DNA of 64,000 nt from Citrobacter europaeus (GTDB lineage Bacteria; Pseudomonadota; Gammaproteobacteria; Enterobacterales; Enterobacteriaceae). The DNA lies in the NCBI GenBank assembly GCA_020099315.1, contig CP083650.1, positions 992,001 to 1,056,000 of the forward strand. Direction: 5' to 3'. The position numbers and the translations under genes were made by a program. The first letter of the stretch is position 1. Every line of letters starts with the position of its first letter. Positions 10,601 to 17,011 of the stretch are shown piece after piece. The notes below the pieces were generated by a model. The model saw nothing but the letters and a program-made list of their open reading frames with translations. It had not been told where the DNA came from and did no database searches.

Positions 10601-13457
10601 CACCACCCAAAGCGAGAGCTTCAGCACTGTCGGCTCAACGGGGGGCAACGTCAGTATCACCGCAGGCCAGCAGGCACATATCGGCGGAGCGGATATCATC
10701 GCCCAGAAAGATATTGCTGTTCGCGGCGACAGCGTACTTATTGAACCGGGTCATGACAAACGCACCCGTGATGAGAAGTTTGAGCAGAAAACCAGCGGAC
10801 TGACGGTGGCGCTGTCGGGGGCTGCTGGCAGTGCGGTGAACAGCGCGGTTTCAGCAGCGCAGGGGGCAAAACAAAGCAGCGATTCCCGACTGGCGGCACT
10901 GCAGGGTACGCAGGCAGTGCTCTCCGGAGTACAAGCCGGCCAGGCCGTGGCTCTGGATCAGGCGAAAGGGACCGCTAAAGACAATACCAATACGATAGGT
11001 ATTAGTGCCTCTCTGGGCTCACAGTCCTCAAAATCGACCTCCCATAGTGAGCAGGATTCAACGACGGGAAGTACTCTGAACGCAGGCAACAGCGTCAATA
11101 TCACGTCCACAGGTAGCGATATTACTATTGCTGGTAGTGAAGTGAAGGCCGGTAAGGATGTGGCACTGGATGCCGCCCGGGACGTGAATCTCATCGCTTC
11201 ACAGGATACGCAACTGACAACCGGTAAAAACAGTAGCAGCGGTGGCAGTATTGGCGTGGGTATCGGCGTGGGCTCTGGTGGTGCGGGGATCAGCGTCTCG
11301 GCGAACGCCAACAGCAGCAAAGGGCATGAGAAAGGCAACGGTACCTGGCAGAATGAAACCACGGTGGATGCGGGTAATCAGGTCACGATACACAGCGGGC
11401 GGGATACCACGCTTGCTGGTGCGCAGGTCAATGGCAAACAGGTGACGGCGGATGTAGGCCGCGATCTGACGATAACCAGCACACAAGATAGCGACCACTA
11501 CGACAGTAAACAGAACAGCGTGAGCGGAGGTGTGGGGTACACCTTCGGCGCGGGGACCGCTTCCGCAAGTCTTAATGCCAGCCGCGACAGGATGAAGAGC
11601 GACTTTGATTCAGTGCAGGAGCAGAGTGGCATCTTCGCGGGTGACGGTGGCTTTGATATCACAGTGGGCAAGCATACCCAACTGGATGGCGCGGTCATTG
11701 CTTCTACCGGTTCGGCGGATAAAAACAGTCTGGATACGGGCACGCTGGGCTTTGGCGATATCCACAATAAGGCAGATTACAAAGTGGAGCACCAGGGGGG
11801 AGGGATCAGTACAGGGGGCAGTATTGGTCAACAGTTCGCGGGTAATCTGGCGAACGCCCTGATTGCCGGAGGTGGCAGCAGTGGGCATGCGGAAGGAACA
11901 ACGCAGGCGGCGGTGAGTGAGGGGACGATAACTGTTCGCGACACGGAAAATCAGAAGCAGGATGTCGCCGGTCTGAGCCGTGATGCGGAGCATGCAAACG
12001 GCAGCATCAGTCCGATTTTTGACAAGGAAAAAGAGCAGAAGCGCCTGCAGGAAGTGCAACTGATAGGCCAGATAGGTAACCAGGCGGCGGATATCGCGAG
12101 GACGCAGGGTGAGATAAATGGCCTGAATGCGGGTAAAAAAGCGCTGGCAAAGGAAGGTATTCCTGAGCCGGATGTGAACGCCAGTGATGAAGAAAAAGCA
12201 AGATACCAGACGCAACTACGGAACTCAGCGGCATATAAGACCGAGCAGGCAAAATACGGCACGGGTAGCGATATTCAGCGGGGGATTCAGGCTGCAGTAG
12301 GCGCTCTGCAGGGGCTGGCTGGCGGTGATATTGGCGCGGCGCTGGCGGGTGCATCGGCACCGGAGCTTGCCAATATCATAGGCCATAAGGTGGGCCTCGA
12401 TGAGGATGATATCGCGGCTAAAGCCATCGCGCATGCGATACTGGGCGGTGCTGCGGCGGCTATGCAGGGGAACAATGCAGCAGCCGGAGCGGCTGGCGCA
12501 GCGGCAGGAGAGCTTGCTGCGAATGCGATACTGAAAACGATGTATCCGGGCAAGCACGTCAGCGAGCTGGATGAAAGTGACAGGCAGTTAGTCAGCAATC
12601 TTGCGACTATCGCATCGGGGCTGGCAGGTAATCTGGCCGGTGGTGATTCGAAAAGCACGACAACGGGTGCGCAGTCTGGTAAAAACGCAGTTGAGAATAA
12701 CTATCTGAGCAGTAAGCAGTTAGATGCCTGGTCCGCTGAAATGAAGTCCTGTCAGGCGAAAGGCGGTGACTGCGGCGGTATTATCAAAAAGTACGAAGAG
12801 TTGAGTACGGCACAGCAGAAGCAACTGATCAGCGACTGTGCAGCTAGCCCGGCAACCTGCCAGCAGAAATACGGTGATGTACTGACTGACAGTCTGGCGG
12901 TGAAGCAGGCAATAGATCGTGCTCTGGGTGAAGATATCCCGATCAAGATGGTCTACGATCTGACGGCGACTTTTGCGCAGCAAATGCAGGCCGAAGGGGT
13001 TGTCGCGACCAACAAAGTCTCGGAAGCACTCCAGAAAGAATACGGTCTGGATGAAGTTCAGGCGGGAATAGTCGCGAGCGCTGCGGCGTCAGCATTTGGG
13101 GGAATTAGTAAGGCTAAAGGGAATTCCCAGCCTAAAATTGAACAAATCCTCAAGCCAGAGAAAAACTGGGAAACGGCTCGAAACAAGGCATTGGATCTTG
13201 TAGGTAATTTAGGAGCGGACTCTAAGCCAGTTATCGGACGTTTGGAAGTCAGCGCTGGTAATGGGAAAGTCATAGGGCGGCAATCCAGCGACGGAAAAGT
13301 TGGTTGGCGTGTTGATTATGATCCTGAAAAAGGCACACACATCAATATATGGGATTACTCGCAGGGTAAAGGCCCTGGAAAAGCGGTGAAGCAAGTCATA
13401 CCTTTTGAAGGCAATGAAAAGTCTTTTGAAACAATATTGAAACAGCTAAACAGGTAG
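1605..13457 (+). CDS. cdiA: CdiA contact-dependent growth inhibition toxin/adhesin, 3950 aa
   Basis: Giant TpsA effector that is displayed on the cell surface and delivers a C-terminal toxin to touching cells. The ATG at 1605 is preferred to the GTG at 1602 because AAGGA lies a normal distance upstream. Seen in order: a long signal peptide ending near AMA-A (about residue 32); a TPS/haemagglutination domain with ANPYGITCNGCGF near residue 145; about 1800 residues of FHA-1-type repeats (recurring NSGLMQGN-like units); an AT-richer, Tyr-rich central part (about 2010-2220); a conserved globular part (about 2380-2520); FHA-2-type repeats; and an Ala/Gly-rich pretoxin segment ending in VENN at residues 3696-3699. 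The variable tip follows (3700-3950). Its first part has four Cys and looks like a cytoplasm-entry domain. The last ~95 residues, with GWRVDYD and HINIWDY (His 3912), are the likely toxin. The toxin family is not identified; a nuclease is a guess. Confidence 0.95.
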   Translation: MKKDPVRFSQRLLSGMLSFLLATQPLLPAMAAVITPEGNTQMDKAANGVPVVNIATPNQSGISHNKYNDYNVGKEGLILNNATGQFTQTQLGGIIQNNPNLQPGKEASGIINEVTGANRSQLQGYTEVAGKAANVMVANPYGITCNGCGFINTPNATLTTGKPVLDANGNLQSLDVSKGSITIEGKGLDGSQSDAVSIIARATEINAALHAKDLTVIAGANRVAANGQTSPLNGEGEAPKIAVDTGALGGMYANRIHLVSSEKGLGVNLGNLNARQGDITLNANGKLTIGNSLANGGLSARGEGVTLTGSHKTASGMTINSTGALALQDANLSSGANVQLGSDGKVTIDGGGIAAAGELQVAAKQDVAVAATTLVSQKNTSLRSDGSLTVTDGNLTSKEKLDVEGTHGLTLTRSTLGSDADVSLNSNGDLSAKGGLLSAGNGLTLKAQRIALDNASRADAKGALSLTGSEMNNQGQVNAGDALSLSGDLLVNGGQLAAIGSLDTSVSSLSNTGLMQGNSVSVRSGSLDNMGTLASGSQLSVQTASLNQQGILSAKNDADIRADVTLRNSGKLLSDGTLTVQAASVEQYGVLSGNQGVTLNAENLTAAKDSLIAGQQDIRLNVTQNLNLNGQVNAAGALNVGAKQLTTGKGGHLQSGLDLAITGNSVMLDGVQAAKGSLDVTADRLSHGGKSTGARVGFSAQQSVDNHGELLADTLTLSAATLTHSGSASAERISIIAPELLTSSGSLIADTLTLHSQHVVNSGLMQGNAAMDLQIDKLDNLSGGSLYARHSLALDIPYLTNHGLITTDGSLHLNGRQLVNGGEINGVNLQSEYATVKNEAAGRLLADTSLSVNGQQTDNLGLMAADTLALNSQDVKNDGNVLSVGELSLKSQTLHNTGLLQGGTLNLEANTWQNSGNALGETGVTATVHDAFTNQGKVLSQQGMTVHAASANNSGMLAAKVLALHGDLSNSGILQGNQTLAWDGNRFTNLAGGQVTSGEDLQLSGKRFENDGQLEGRTAAIRLDNLRNSGSVQALDSLKIEANGRLDNQGSLRSLNLFELAAAQLFNDKTIAAKSLSISAPELMNNGIVQGNSALQLTTRNLFNGQQGQLVSGAGLDLGLDSLENHGLLLTNTNFTLRSNTLINAGDIQADSLDLTLANSVENQGNLVAKQGASINTASLDNRGTLAAKSVTLDGKSIRNSGLVQGNDSTSVSANNFTTDATGKWLAGNALLVHTGAMENAGVLQGNTLTFTADSLNNSGVLNGLHGLEGKLSGRLTNPGHIQSGGALALTADDINSAGRIAGDRLTLAASTLNNSGLWQGTNGLALSGDVLTTGTTSRTLSGGALTFDAGNITTQGTLQGQQLTLTADNWLHKGSLISLGNLTATVNNGLTTSGDVMSHGGMSLTAQQLDNSGKLLSESDVTLDGAQFDNSGTVQGNTLTLQQNRIHNQGTLTGLQSLTLEARQRLMARMAMASPQQELINAAGGSLLTQGALKLTSGDVTNNGTWQGQSVLLSAQTLTNNGAIQSADALQLTLANNLTSAAGSKITALGNATLQALSLTNSGQWTAKNLTLKGTTLDNSAAISGVNALTLAMNGAVRQQKAGSMLSGGALDLTAASVTNEGKIQGATLGMTTGALTNSGRLQGDNGATLSLSGDLINQASGEIVSRQGLTLSTPVLSNYGLMQGGGETHLNATTRALNDGKLLSGAGLTLTTAQYSGAGWLQATNLILNATTATSDGNWLADSATLAGTRFTNQGTAQAGQLSVKYEQLTNNGTLLGNSQLSVNASEVNQNAAGKLFSGGDLSVESRGLGALGQVVALGNLTLKLVNGFTAQSAFAAGKTLTITSDGAIDNRSVLQGQSLNLAAGGQLSNNGQITTGNGASHLSGSNVALNAAGTLQGGGDITLTSRGNISVAGFTGTRGSLTLNAPGAIVNTALLYAANNLALYANTITNQRGDILAGNNLWMQRDAAGNANSEVVNSSGNIETQNGDITIKTGHLLNQRDGLKTNQTQIAGSNSIPGIGDATIKVDISELPSGSYGVNGYSYTTESGACNAHGACSYHHYYQYYYAPFKDTATQKFISSQVKTEVSSSGGAARISSGRNLSIGANTLDNAASTILANNNIDLSGSTLNNQSWQSGTLTDYLVYTYTPEKYSRQKFAVNNIDVLPPRYNEGRNSKGETIVLPKERTITFTLEGHDRVQEGGETYRSVIQAGGNVNARFTASIGNENATSGGGRVSNTIVTPTLNTLSNQTISNGVQKQALAGNDTVSVSSPQWNDRLHDALQQINGGGALESGGVSDSTLNPVSTTQKGNASLGQLNGLINPGEKGVNTAGQNQGKTVDTSSYPLPSGKNGYFVVSDDPKSPYLINVNPKLNGLGQLDPSLFGELNAMLGIKPGEAPRETNIAYTDQNQFLGSAYMLDRLKLNPEYDYRFLGDAAFDTRYVSNAMLNQTGSRYINGIGSDLDQMRYLMDSAASTQQSLGLKFGVALTADQIASLEHSMLWWEAATVNGETVMIPKLYLSPKDITVNNGSVIAGNNVQLTSGNITNSGSTLLARNDLTLDSQNSINNLNNSLMQAGGNLDLSARGDINNVSSAISGKTVALESLGGNINNLTLAEQIDVSARDKYRNVSFKDTLLGSTASITAQDGLSLSAGKDITVTGANLSAGGSLLMEAWGDIAVNANQINDARSHSGRWITETSRSSVDWQGSTISSGGKLGINAGNNLNVTASDVNAGGNAQLTSGNDLNLNAATTQQSSRNGGSESHSTGLSRTTVSAGDNLVLKAGQDINSHATGLAAENDVGLLAGRDVNLLADATTDGDSYRAKKKTVVNDAVRQQGTEIASGGDAVIIAGRDVNAQAADVTAQGDIGVTAGRDVNLTTATESDYHYQETTKTKKGFLSKKTTHTIEEDSATREKGALLSGNNVTVAAGNNILVQGSAVAGDGNVALGAGNNVDIVAATNTDTSWRFKETKKSGLMGSGGIGFTIGSSKTTHDLREQGTTQSESFSTVGSTGGNVSITAGQQAHIGGADIIAQKDIAVRGDSVLIEPGHDKRTRDEKFEQKTSGLTVALSGAAGSAVNSAVSAAQGAKQSSDSRLAALQGTQAVLSGVQAGQAVALDQAKGTAKDNTNTIGISASLGSQSSKSTSHSEQDSTTGSTLNAGNSVNITSTGSDITIAGSEVKAGKDVALDAARDVNLIASQDTQLTTGKNSSSGGSIGVGIGVGSGGAGISVSANANSSKGHEKGNGTWQNETTVDAGNQVTIHSGRDTTLAGAQVNGKQVTADVGRDLTITSTQDSDHYDSKQNSVSGGVGYTFGAGTASASLNASRDRMKSDFDSVQEQSGIFAGDGGFDITVGKHTQLDGAVIASTGSADKNSLDTGTLGFGDIHNKADYKVEHQGGGISTGGSIGQQFAGNLANALIAGGGSSGHAEGTTQAAVSEGTITVRDTENQKQDVAGLSRDAEHANGSISPIFDKEKEQKRLQEVQLIGQIGNQAADIARTQGEINGLNAGKKALAKEGIPEPDVNASDEEKARYQTQLRNSAAYKTEQAKYGTGSDIQRGIQAAVGALQGLAGGDIGAALAGASAPELANIIGHKVGLDEDDIAAKAIAHAILGGAAAAMQGNNAAAGAAGAAAGELAANAILKTMYPGKHVSELDESDRQLVSNLATIASGLAGNLAGGDSKSTTTGAQSGKNAVENNYLSSKQLDAWSAEMKSCQAKGGDCGGIIKKYEELSTAQQKQLISDCAASPATCQQKYGDVLTDSLAVKQAIDRALGEDIPIKMVYDLTATFAQQMQAEGVVATNKVSEALQKEYGLDEVQAGIVASAAASAFGGISKAKGNSQPKIEQILKPEKNWETARNKALDLVGNLGADSKPVIGRLEVSAGNGKVIGRQSSDGKVGWRVDYDPEKGTHINIWDYSQGKGPGKAVKQVIPFEGNEKSFETILKQLNR
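12266..12702 (+). repeat. 437-bp direct repeat, copy 1 (pretoxin/VENN segment inside cdiA)
   Basis: Starts at TAGCGATATTCAGCGGG and ends just after the VENN codons (12690-12701). It matches 14549-14985 over its whole length without gaps. By eye I count nine mismatches, most of them silent. It encodes the segment from SDIQRGIQ to AVENN. Confidence 0.9.
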
Positions 13458-13462
13458 AGCAA

Positions 13463-13837
13463 ATGACTTTATTTGATGAGTGTCGGGAAGCACTGAGTGC
13501 TGATTTTAATATAGTAGAGGGGCTGGCTCAGCAGGAGGCTCTGGGCATTTTAAATAAGTATCCTCTCGCGAAAGGAAGTGTTACTTGGTCAGAGATCAGG
13601 CATTCTGATTATGAGAGTTTTGATGAGCTATTGAGTGCAAACTCTGTAAAAAACGATGACATGTTTGTCTTTGCAGATGATGCAAGTATTCCAGTTTTTA
13701 GGTCAAATCTAAGATTAATCGCTGAAAATATCTATGACGTAACAGCTTTATCGCCCAAATTATTCATTTTTAATGATGAAGTGATAATACAACCTTTATT
13801 CCCAACTGATATGTTCCGTTTAGGAATCAAGAAATAG
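13463..13837 (+). CDS. cdiI: Probable CdiI immunity protein, 124 aa
   Basis: Small soluble acidic protein encoded 5 bp after the cdiA stop. This is the position where a cognate immunity gene is always found, so it should bind and neutralise this CdiA tip in the cytoplasm. No signal peptide or membrane segment is visible. Base composition is clearly more AT-rich than cdiA upstream, as is usual for exchangeable CT/immunity pairs. A weak purine-rich ribosome site (AGGTAGAG) overlaps the cdiA stop, which suggests translational coupling. I do not recognise the family by sequence; the assignment rests on position, size and composition. Confidence 0.8.
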   Translation: MTLFDECREALSADFNIVEGLAQQEALGILNKYPLAKGSVTWSEIRHSDYESFDELLSANSVKNDDMFVFADDASIPVFRSNLRLIAENIYDVTALSPKLFIFNDEVIIQPLFPTDMFRLGIKK

Positions 13838-13850
13838 TGGGAAAGCTTGC

Positions 13851-13880
13851 AAATCCCGGCCATTATGCCGGGATTTTTTT
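13851..13880 (+). terminator. Rho-independent terminator after cdiI
   Basis: A perfect 10-bp stem (AAATCCCGGC / GCCGGGATTT) with a 6-base loop, running straight into a T tract. It closes the cdiBAI transcript, so the remnant downstream is outside the operon. Confidence 0.85.
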
Positions 13881-13936
13881 GCGCGTCATCTGCCATAGCT
13901 TTACACGGTTTTCCTCTCAACAGCGGGACAGGGTAA

Positions 13937-15089
13937 CAACGCAAAAAAAAACGTGGAGAAAATGCAACAGGGAAAAACCGCTGTAACTCACGGAAAGCAC
14001 AGGGCAAAACTGTTTCATCACAGCAATGTGCACAGGATCGAGTTGTTGTTGAGAATAATGCGCTGGCAATCCCAGCTCCGCCGCCACCGGTCGCAGGCAA
14101 CAATACCGGCGATGCGGTGAATGATGCCAACAGCAACGGCCCTGGACAAGAAGCTGAAAGAAATGAAGGAGGCGCTGGATAAAGCGACCCAGTGTTCCTT
14201 CGGTCGGGCCTGTTCTGCTGATGATGTAGGGCAGACAGAAGGGCCGAATGCGGGCAATAACCTGACGGATGCTGAGAAGGCTGAATTTGGTGGTGCAGGT
14301 TCAGGAACGCCGGGCGGCTGGGAGCCGCAGGATGAGGAGAATGCGCAGAACAGTCAAAAGCAAAATATTACTGTTGAGGATTTAACCTCGACATCATCGA
14401 AGGGGCCTGAAACTACAGGGCGTTCAAAACTTTTCGAAAGAACAGGTGGTAGTAATGCTGCTAATAAAGAGTTCGATGCCTTATCTCCCACAGAAATTAA
14501 AGAAATACCAAGTGGAAGGGGCGGTAAACTACCCGATGGGCGAACGGTTAGCGATATTCAGCGGGGTATTCAGGCTGCCGTAGGCGCTCTGCAGGGGCTG
14601 GCTGGCGGTGATATTGGCGCGGCGCTGGCGGGTGCATCGGCACCGGAGCTTGCCAATATCATAGGCCATAAGGCGGGCCTCAATGAGGATGATATCGCGG
14701 CTAAAGCCATCGCGCATGCGATACTGGGCGGTGCTGCGGCGGCTATGCAGGGGAACAATGCAGCAGCCGGAGCGGCTGGTGCAGCGGCAGGAGAGCTTGC
14801 TGCGAATGCGATACTGAAAACGATGTATCCGGGCAAGCACGCCAGCGAGCTGGATGAAAGTGACAGGCAGTTAGTCAGCAATCTTGCGACCATCGCATCC
14901 GGTCTGGCAGGTAATCTGGCCGGTGGTGATTCGAAAAGCACGACAACGGGTGCGCAGTCTGGTAAAAACGCAGTTGAGAATAACTCGCTCAGTGGTGATC
15001 GGGCCCGCGAAGCGGCGAAACAGGCTGCTGAATCCCTGAAAAATCAGGTCAGGGAAAAGCTGGCTGAAAGCGGAACTGTCCTGCGCTGA
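13937..15089 (+). pseudogene. Displaced, frameshifted CdiA-CT fragment carrying a second pretoxin/VENN segment
   Basis: Debris of one or more cdiA 3' ends, in two frames. In frame 2 (open 13937-14179) the peptide contains VVVENNALAIPAPPPP at 14042-14089, then NDANSN. Near 14130-14150 the meaningful frame switches to frame 3, which continues DKKLKEMKEALDKATQCSFG and the linker LTDAEKAEFGGAGSGTPGGW known between entry domain and toxin in CdiA proteins. A toxin start ends abruptly at LPDGRTV (about 14548), where it is joined to a 437-bp copy of the cdiA pretoxin segment with its own VENN (14973-14984). About 35 codons of a third tip follow, then a stop. A 322-codon ORF from the ATG at 14121 exists, but it has no signal peptide, TPS domain or evident ribosome site. 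It is more likely an orphan module than a working gene. Confidence 0.8.
14549..14985 (+). repeat. 437-bp direct repeat, copy 2 (orphan pretoxin/VENN segment)
   Basis: Second copy of the segment at 12266-12702, in the same orientation and about 2.28 kb downstream. Identity begins sharply after the LPDGRTV codons of an unrelated toxin fragment and ends sharply after VENN, where the tip sequence changes to NSLSGDRAREAAKQ. Recombination between the copies would delete the present toxin tip and cdiI. Confidence 0.9.
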
Positions 15090-15531
15090 TTACGTTCGTG
15101 GGTGAATACTAGCCGTACCTGTCAGCATACTGTGCAGGGGGAAAGCGGTTTTTTGCGTAGTAGCTCGTGGTTTTACGGGTCATCTGGTAAAACACCTGAA
15201 TCTGCTTGGGCAACGGCGGGTTCTGGCATAAAATTTGTGTCAGCGAAAATCAACTTCTTGTAAATAGTCATGTGCTAAGCGGAATAAAGGTGTTTGTGCT
15301 CCTTTGCTTCTACACTATTTAACCTATGGCTATCACACCGTAATTAATAAAAATGTCGTCATTTAAAAATGGCATGTTTATTAAATGCAAAGTGGCTCCA
15401 GAAAATAGTGTTGATATATGTAATGTGTTACAGCCAATAAAACAGATCGCGAACCATGAAATAAGAATGCTATCATTCACATCAGACGCGGCAGGCAACT
15501 GCTGGCACACGCATTCACCCCGGAGCACCTG
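15090..15531. other. Gap of 442 bp with further decayed sequence
   Basis: The frame of the orphan CdiA-CT stays open after its stop, from 15090 to the TAA at 15261. It reads 57 codons including SGFLRSSSWFYGSSGKTPES, so the remnant may extend this far. From about 15300 the DNA is AT-rich. A 59-codon ORF (15353-15532, start MSSFKNGMF) ends in TGATG overlapping the next start codon, but it has no ribosome-binding site and I recognise nothing in it. No terminator or mobile element was seen. Confidence 0.5.
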
Positions 15532-15777
15532 ATGAACAACGACATTCCGCTAAAATATTATGATATCGCCGACGAGTACGCGACCGAGGCCGCAAAGTCG
15601 GTGAGCGATGCCGAACGCGACGCGCTGGCGCATTACTTCCAGCAGTTGATCACTCGTTTGATGAACAACGAAGAGATCAGTGAAGAAGCGCAGCAGGAGA
15701 TGGCAACCATGGCCGGCGTCGACCCACTGCGTATCGATGATATCGCGGAGTTCCTCAATCGCTGGGGTAACGAGTAG
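15532..15777 (+). CDS. Conserved small acidic protein, 81 aa, function unknown
   Basis: Predicted soluble, mostly helical and strongly acidic (many Glu/Asp), with no signal peptide or membrane segment. GGAG lies 6 bases before the ATG. It is followed 86 bp downstream by the cold-shock-domain gene on the same strand. I do not recognise a characterised family. The codon pattern and the clean ribosome site support a real gene; any function would be a guess. Confidence 0.7.
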   Translation: MNNDIPLKYYDIADEYATEAAKSVSDAERDALAHYFQQLITRLMNNEEISEEAQQEMATMAGVDPLRIDDIAEFLNRWGNE

Positions 15778-15863
15778 CCAAAGACATGGCCTGTGTTTTA
15801 CACTGCGCGCAAATTGAGTAGATATACTCTACGAGTATTAGGTTTAATCAGGCGGAAACAGCA

Positions 15864-16340
15864 ATGAACGGAACAATCACAACGTGGTTTAAAGATAAAG
15901 GCTTTGGATTTATCAAAGATGAAAACGGCGACAACCGCTATTTTCATGTGATTAAGGTTGCTAACCCTGAGCTGATCAAGAAAGACGCGGCGGTGACCTT
16001 CGAGCCTACCACCAACAACAAAGGCTTGTCTGCCTATGCGGTAAAAGTCATACCAGACAGCAAATATATCTATATCGCAGGCGAGCGTCTGAAGCTCACG
16101 GCGATCAAGTCATACCTAGTCTACAGCGAAGAAGTCCCTGCTGAGACTCGTATCGACAAAGAAAATGCGGTGCTGTCTGTTGGCGTGCTGATGAACAGCA
16201 TCCGACCGAAATCAGACGTCAAGCCTGGCGAAATGCGCACACTGAAAAAACTGGCGATCACCACCTTCCAGGGGACGACGCTGATTTTCTCGGAAGATGA
16301 AATCGATATCGACGAGACGGTGAAACTGCTTAAGGTCTGA
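15864..16340 (+). CDS. Cold-shock-domain protein with extra C-terminal domain, 158 aa
   Basis: Residues 1-65 form a CspA-like OB fold: G-TITTWFKDKGFGFIKDE gives the RNP1-type KGFGFI motif, and YFHV stands where RNP2 (VFVH) would be. About 90 further residues follow that are absent from the ordinary 70-residue Csp proteins. The domain would bind single-stranded RNA or DNA; the role of the C-terminal part is unknown. AGGCGG lies about 8 bases before the ATG. A terminator follows directly, so transcription ends here. Confidence 0.85.
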   Translation: MNGTITTWFKDKGFGFIKDENGDNRYFHVIKVANPELIKKDAAVTFEPTTNNKGLSAYAVKVIPDSKYIYIAGERLKLTAIKSYLVYSEEVPAETRIDKENAVLSVGVLMNSIRPKSDVKPGEMRTLKKLAITTFQGTTLIFSEDEIDIDETVKLLKV

Positions 16341-16358
16341 AGCCCTGCGGACTGAATG

Positions 16359-16404
16359 AATACCGAAATCCTGCTCTTTATTGAAGCGGGGTTTCGGTAT
16401 TTTT
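16359..16404 (+). terminator. Terminator after the cold-shock-domain gene
   Basis: ATACCGAAAT and GTTTCGGTAT form the stem across a roughly 22-base loop, followed by TTTTATTT. It sits 19 bases after the stop codon. Confidence 0.7.
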
Positions 16405-16486
16405 ATTTCGGGCGTGGGAAGAACAACGTTGTGCCAGAAACAGACATCCAGTTGAGTTGGATACGTCTAATGACCACATATGGCGT

Positions 16487-16876
16487 TTACTTTCTCTGTA
16501 ATAAATCCCATCGATTACCATAGAGGTCCTCAAAAACAACAACGGTACCGTATTCTTCTTCTCTGGGGGCTTCGCAAAACTGAACGCCAGCCAACTTCAT
16601 TGCATTGTAATCATGCCAAAAATCATCGGTTTGCAGAAACAGGAATACGCGTCCGCCACATTGGTTACCGATGAATGCTTCCTGAATCTCATTAGCCGCT
16701 CTGGAAAGTAACAAATGACAGTCACTGTCGGGGTTCGGTGATACCACAACCCAACGTTTCCCCGGTTGCGGAGTATCTTCAATCAGGGTAAAGCCGAGCT
16801 TATTTGTGTAGTAATCGATAGCTCTGTCGTAATCATCGACAACAATCGAAATATATCCCAGACATTTTTTATTCAT
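16487..16876 (-). CDS. VOC (glyoxalase/bleomycin-resistance fold) protein, 129 aa
   Basis: A single vicinal-oxygen-chelate domain in the usual two-repeat form. LGYISIVVDDYDRAIDYYT opens the first beta-alpha-beta-beta unit, and VVVFEDLYGNRWDLLQ is the typical closing DxxGN-type strand with its metal-ligand Glu position. The ATG at 16876 (MNKKCLGY) fits the family length better than the upstream ATG at 16951, which would add 25 atypical residues. The substrate cannot be told from sequence; possibilities include small electrophiles or an antibiotic. It is a monocistronic gene convergent with the cold-shock-domain gene. Confidence 0.82.
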   Translation of the reverse strand: MNKKCLGYISIVVDDYDRAIDYYTNKLGFTLIEDTPQPGKRWVVVSPNPDSDCHLLLSRAANEIQEAFIGNQCGGRVFLFLQTDDFWHDYNAMKLAGVQFCEAPREEEYGTVVVFEDLYGNRWDLLQRK

Positions 16877-17011
16877 TTTTAATAGGCCACCCAGTTTCAA
16901 CTTACTATTTGTACTTGCTATTTTATCATTAACAGCAGCGCTTTTAAGCATTCTGCCAAAAAGTTATTTCCTTACTTTCGTTATTACCCTCCTGACCATA
17001 TTCCTCTATTT

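Noticed and set aside
1605..13457. Possible CRISPR-like or satellite repeats inside cdiA
   Set aside because: The repeats are imperfect, coding and of FHA type, with no constant repeat/spacer pattern.
13732..14136. 134-codon - strand frame over cdiI and its terminator
   Set aside because: It crosses the cdiI terminator and the CdiA remnant and has no ribosome site.
15319..15528. 69-codon - strand frame before the acidic protein gene
   Set aside because: No ribosome site and no relation to neighbours.
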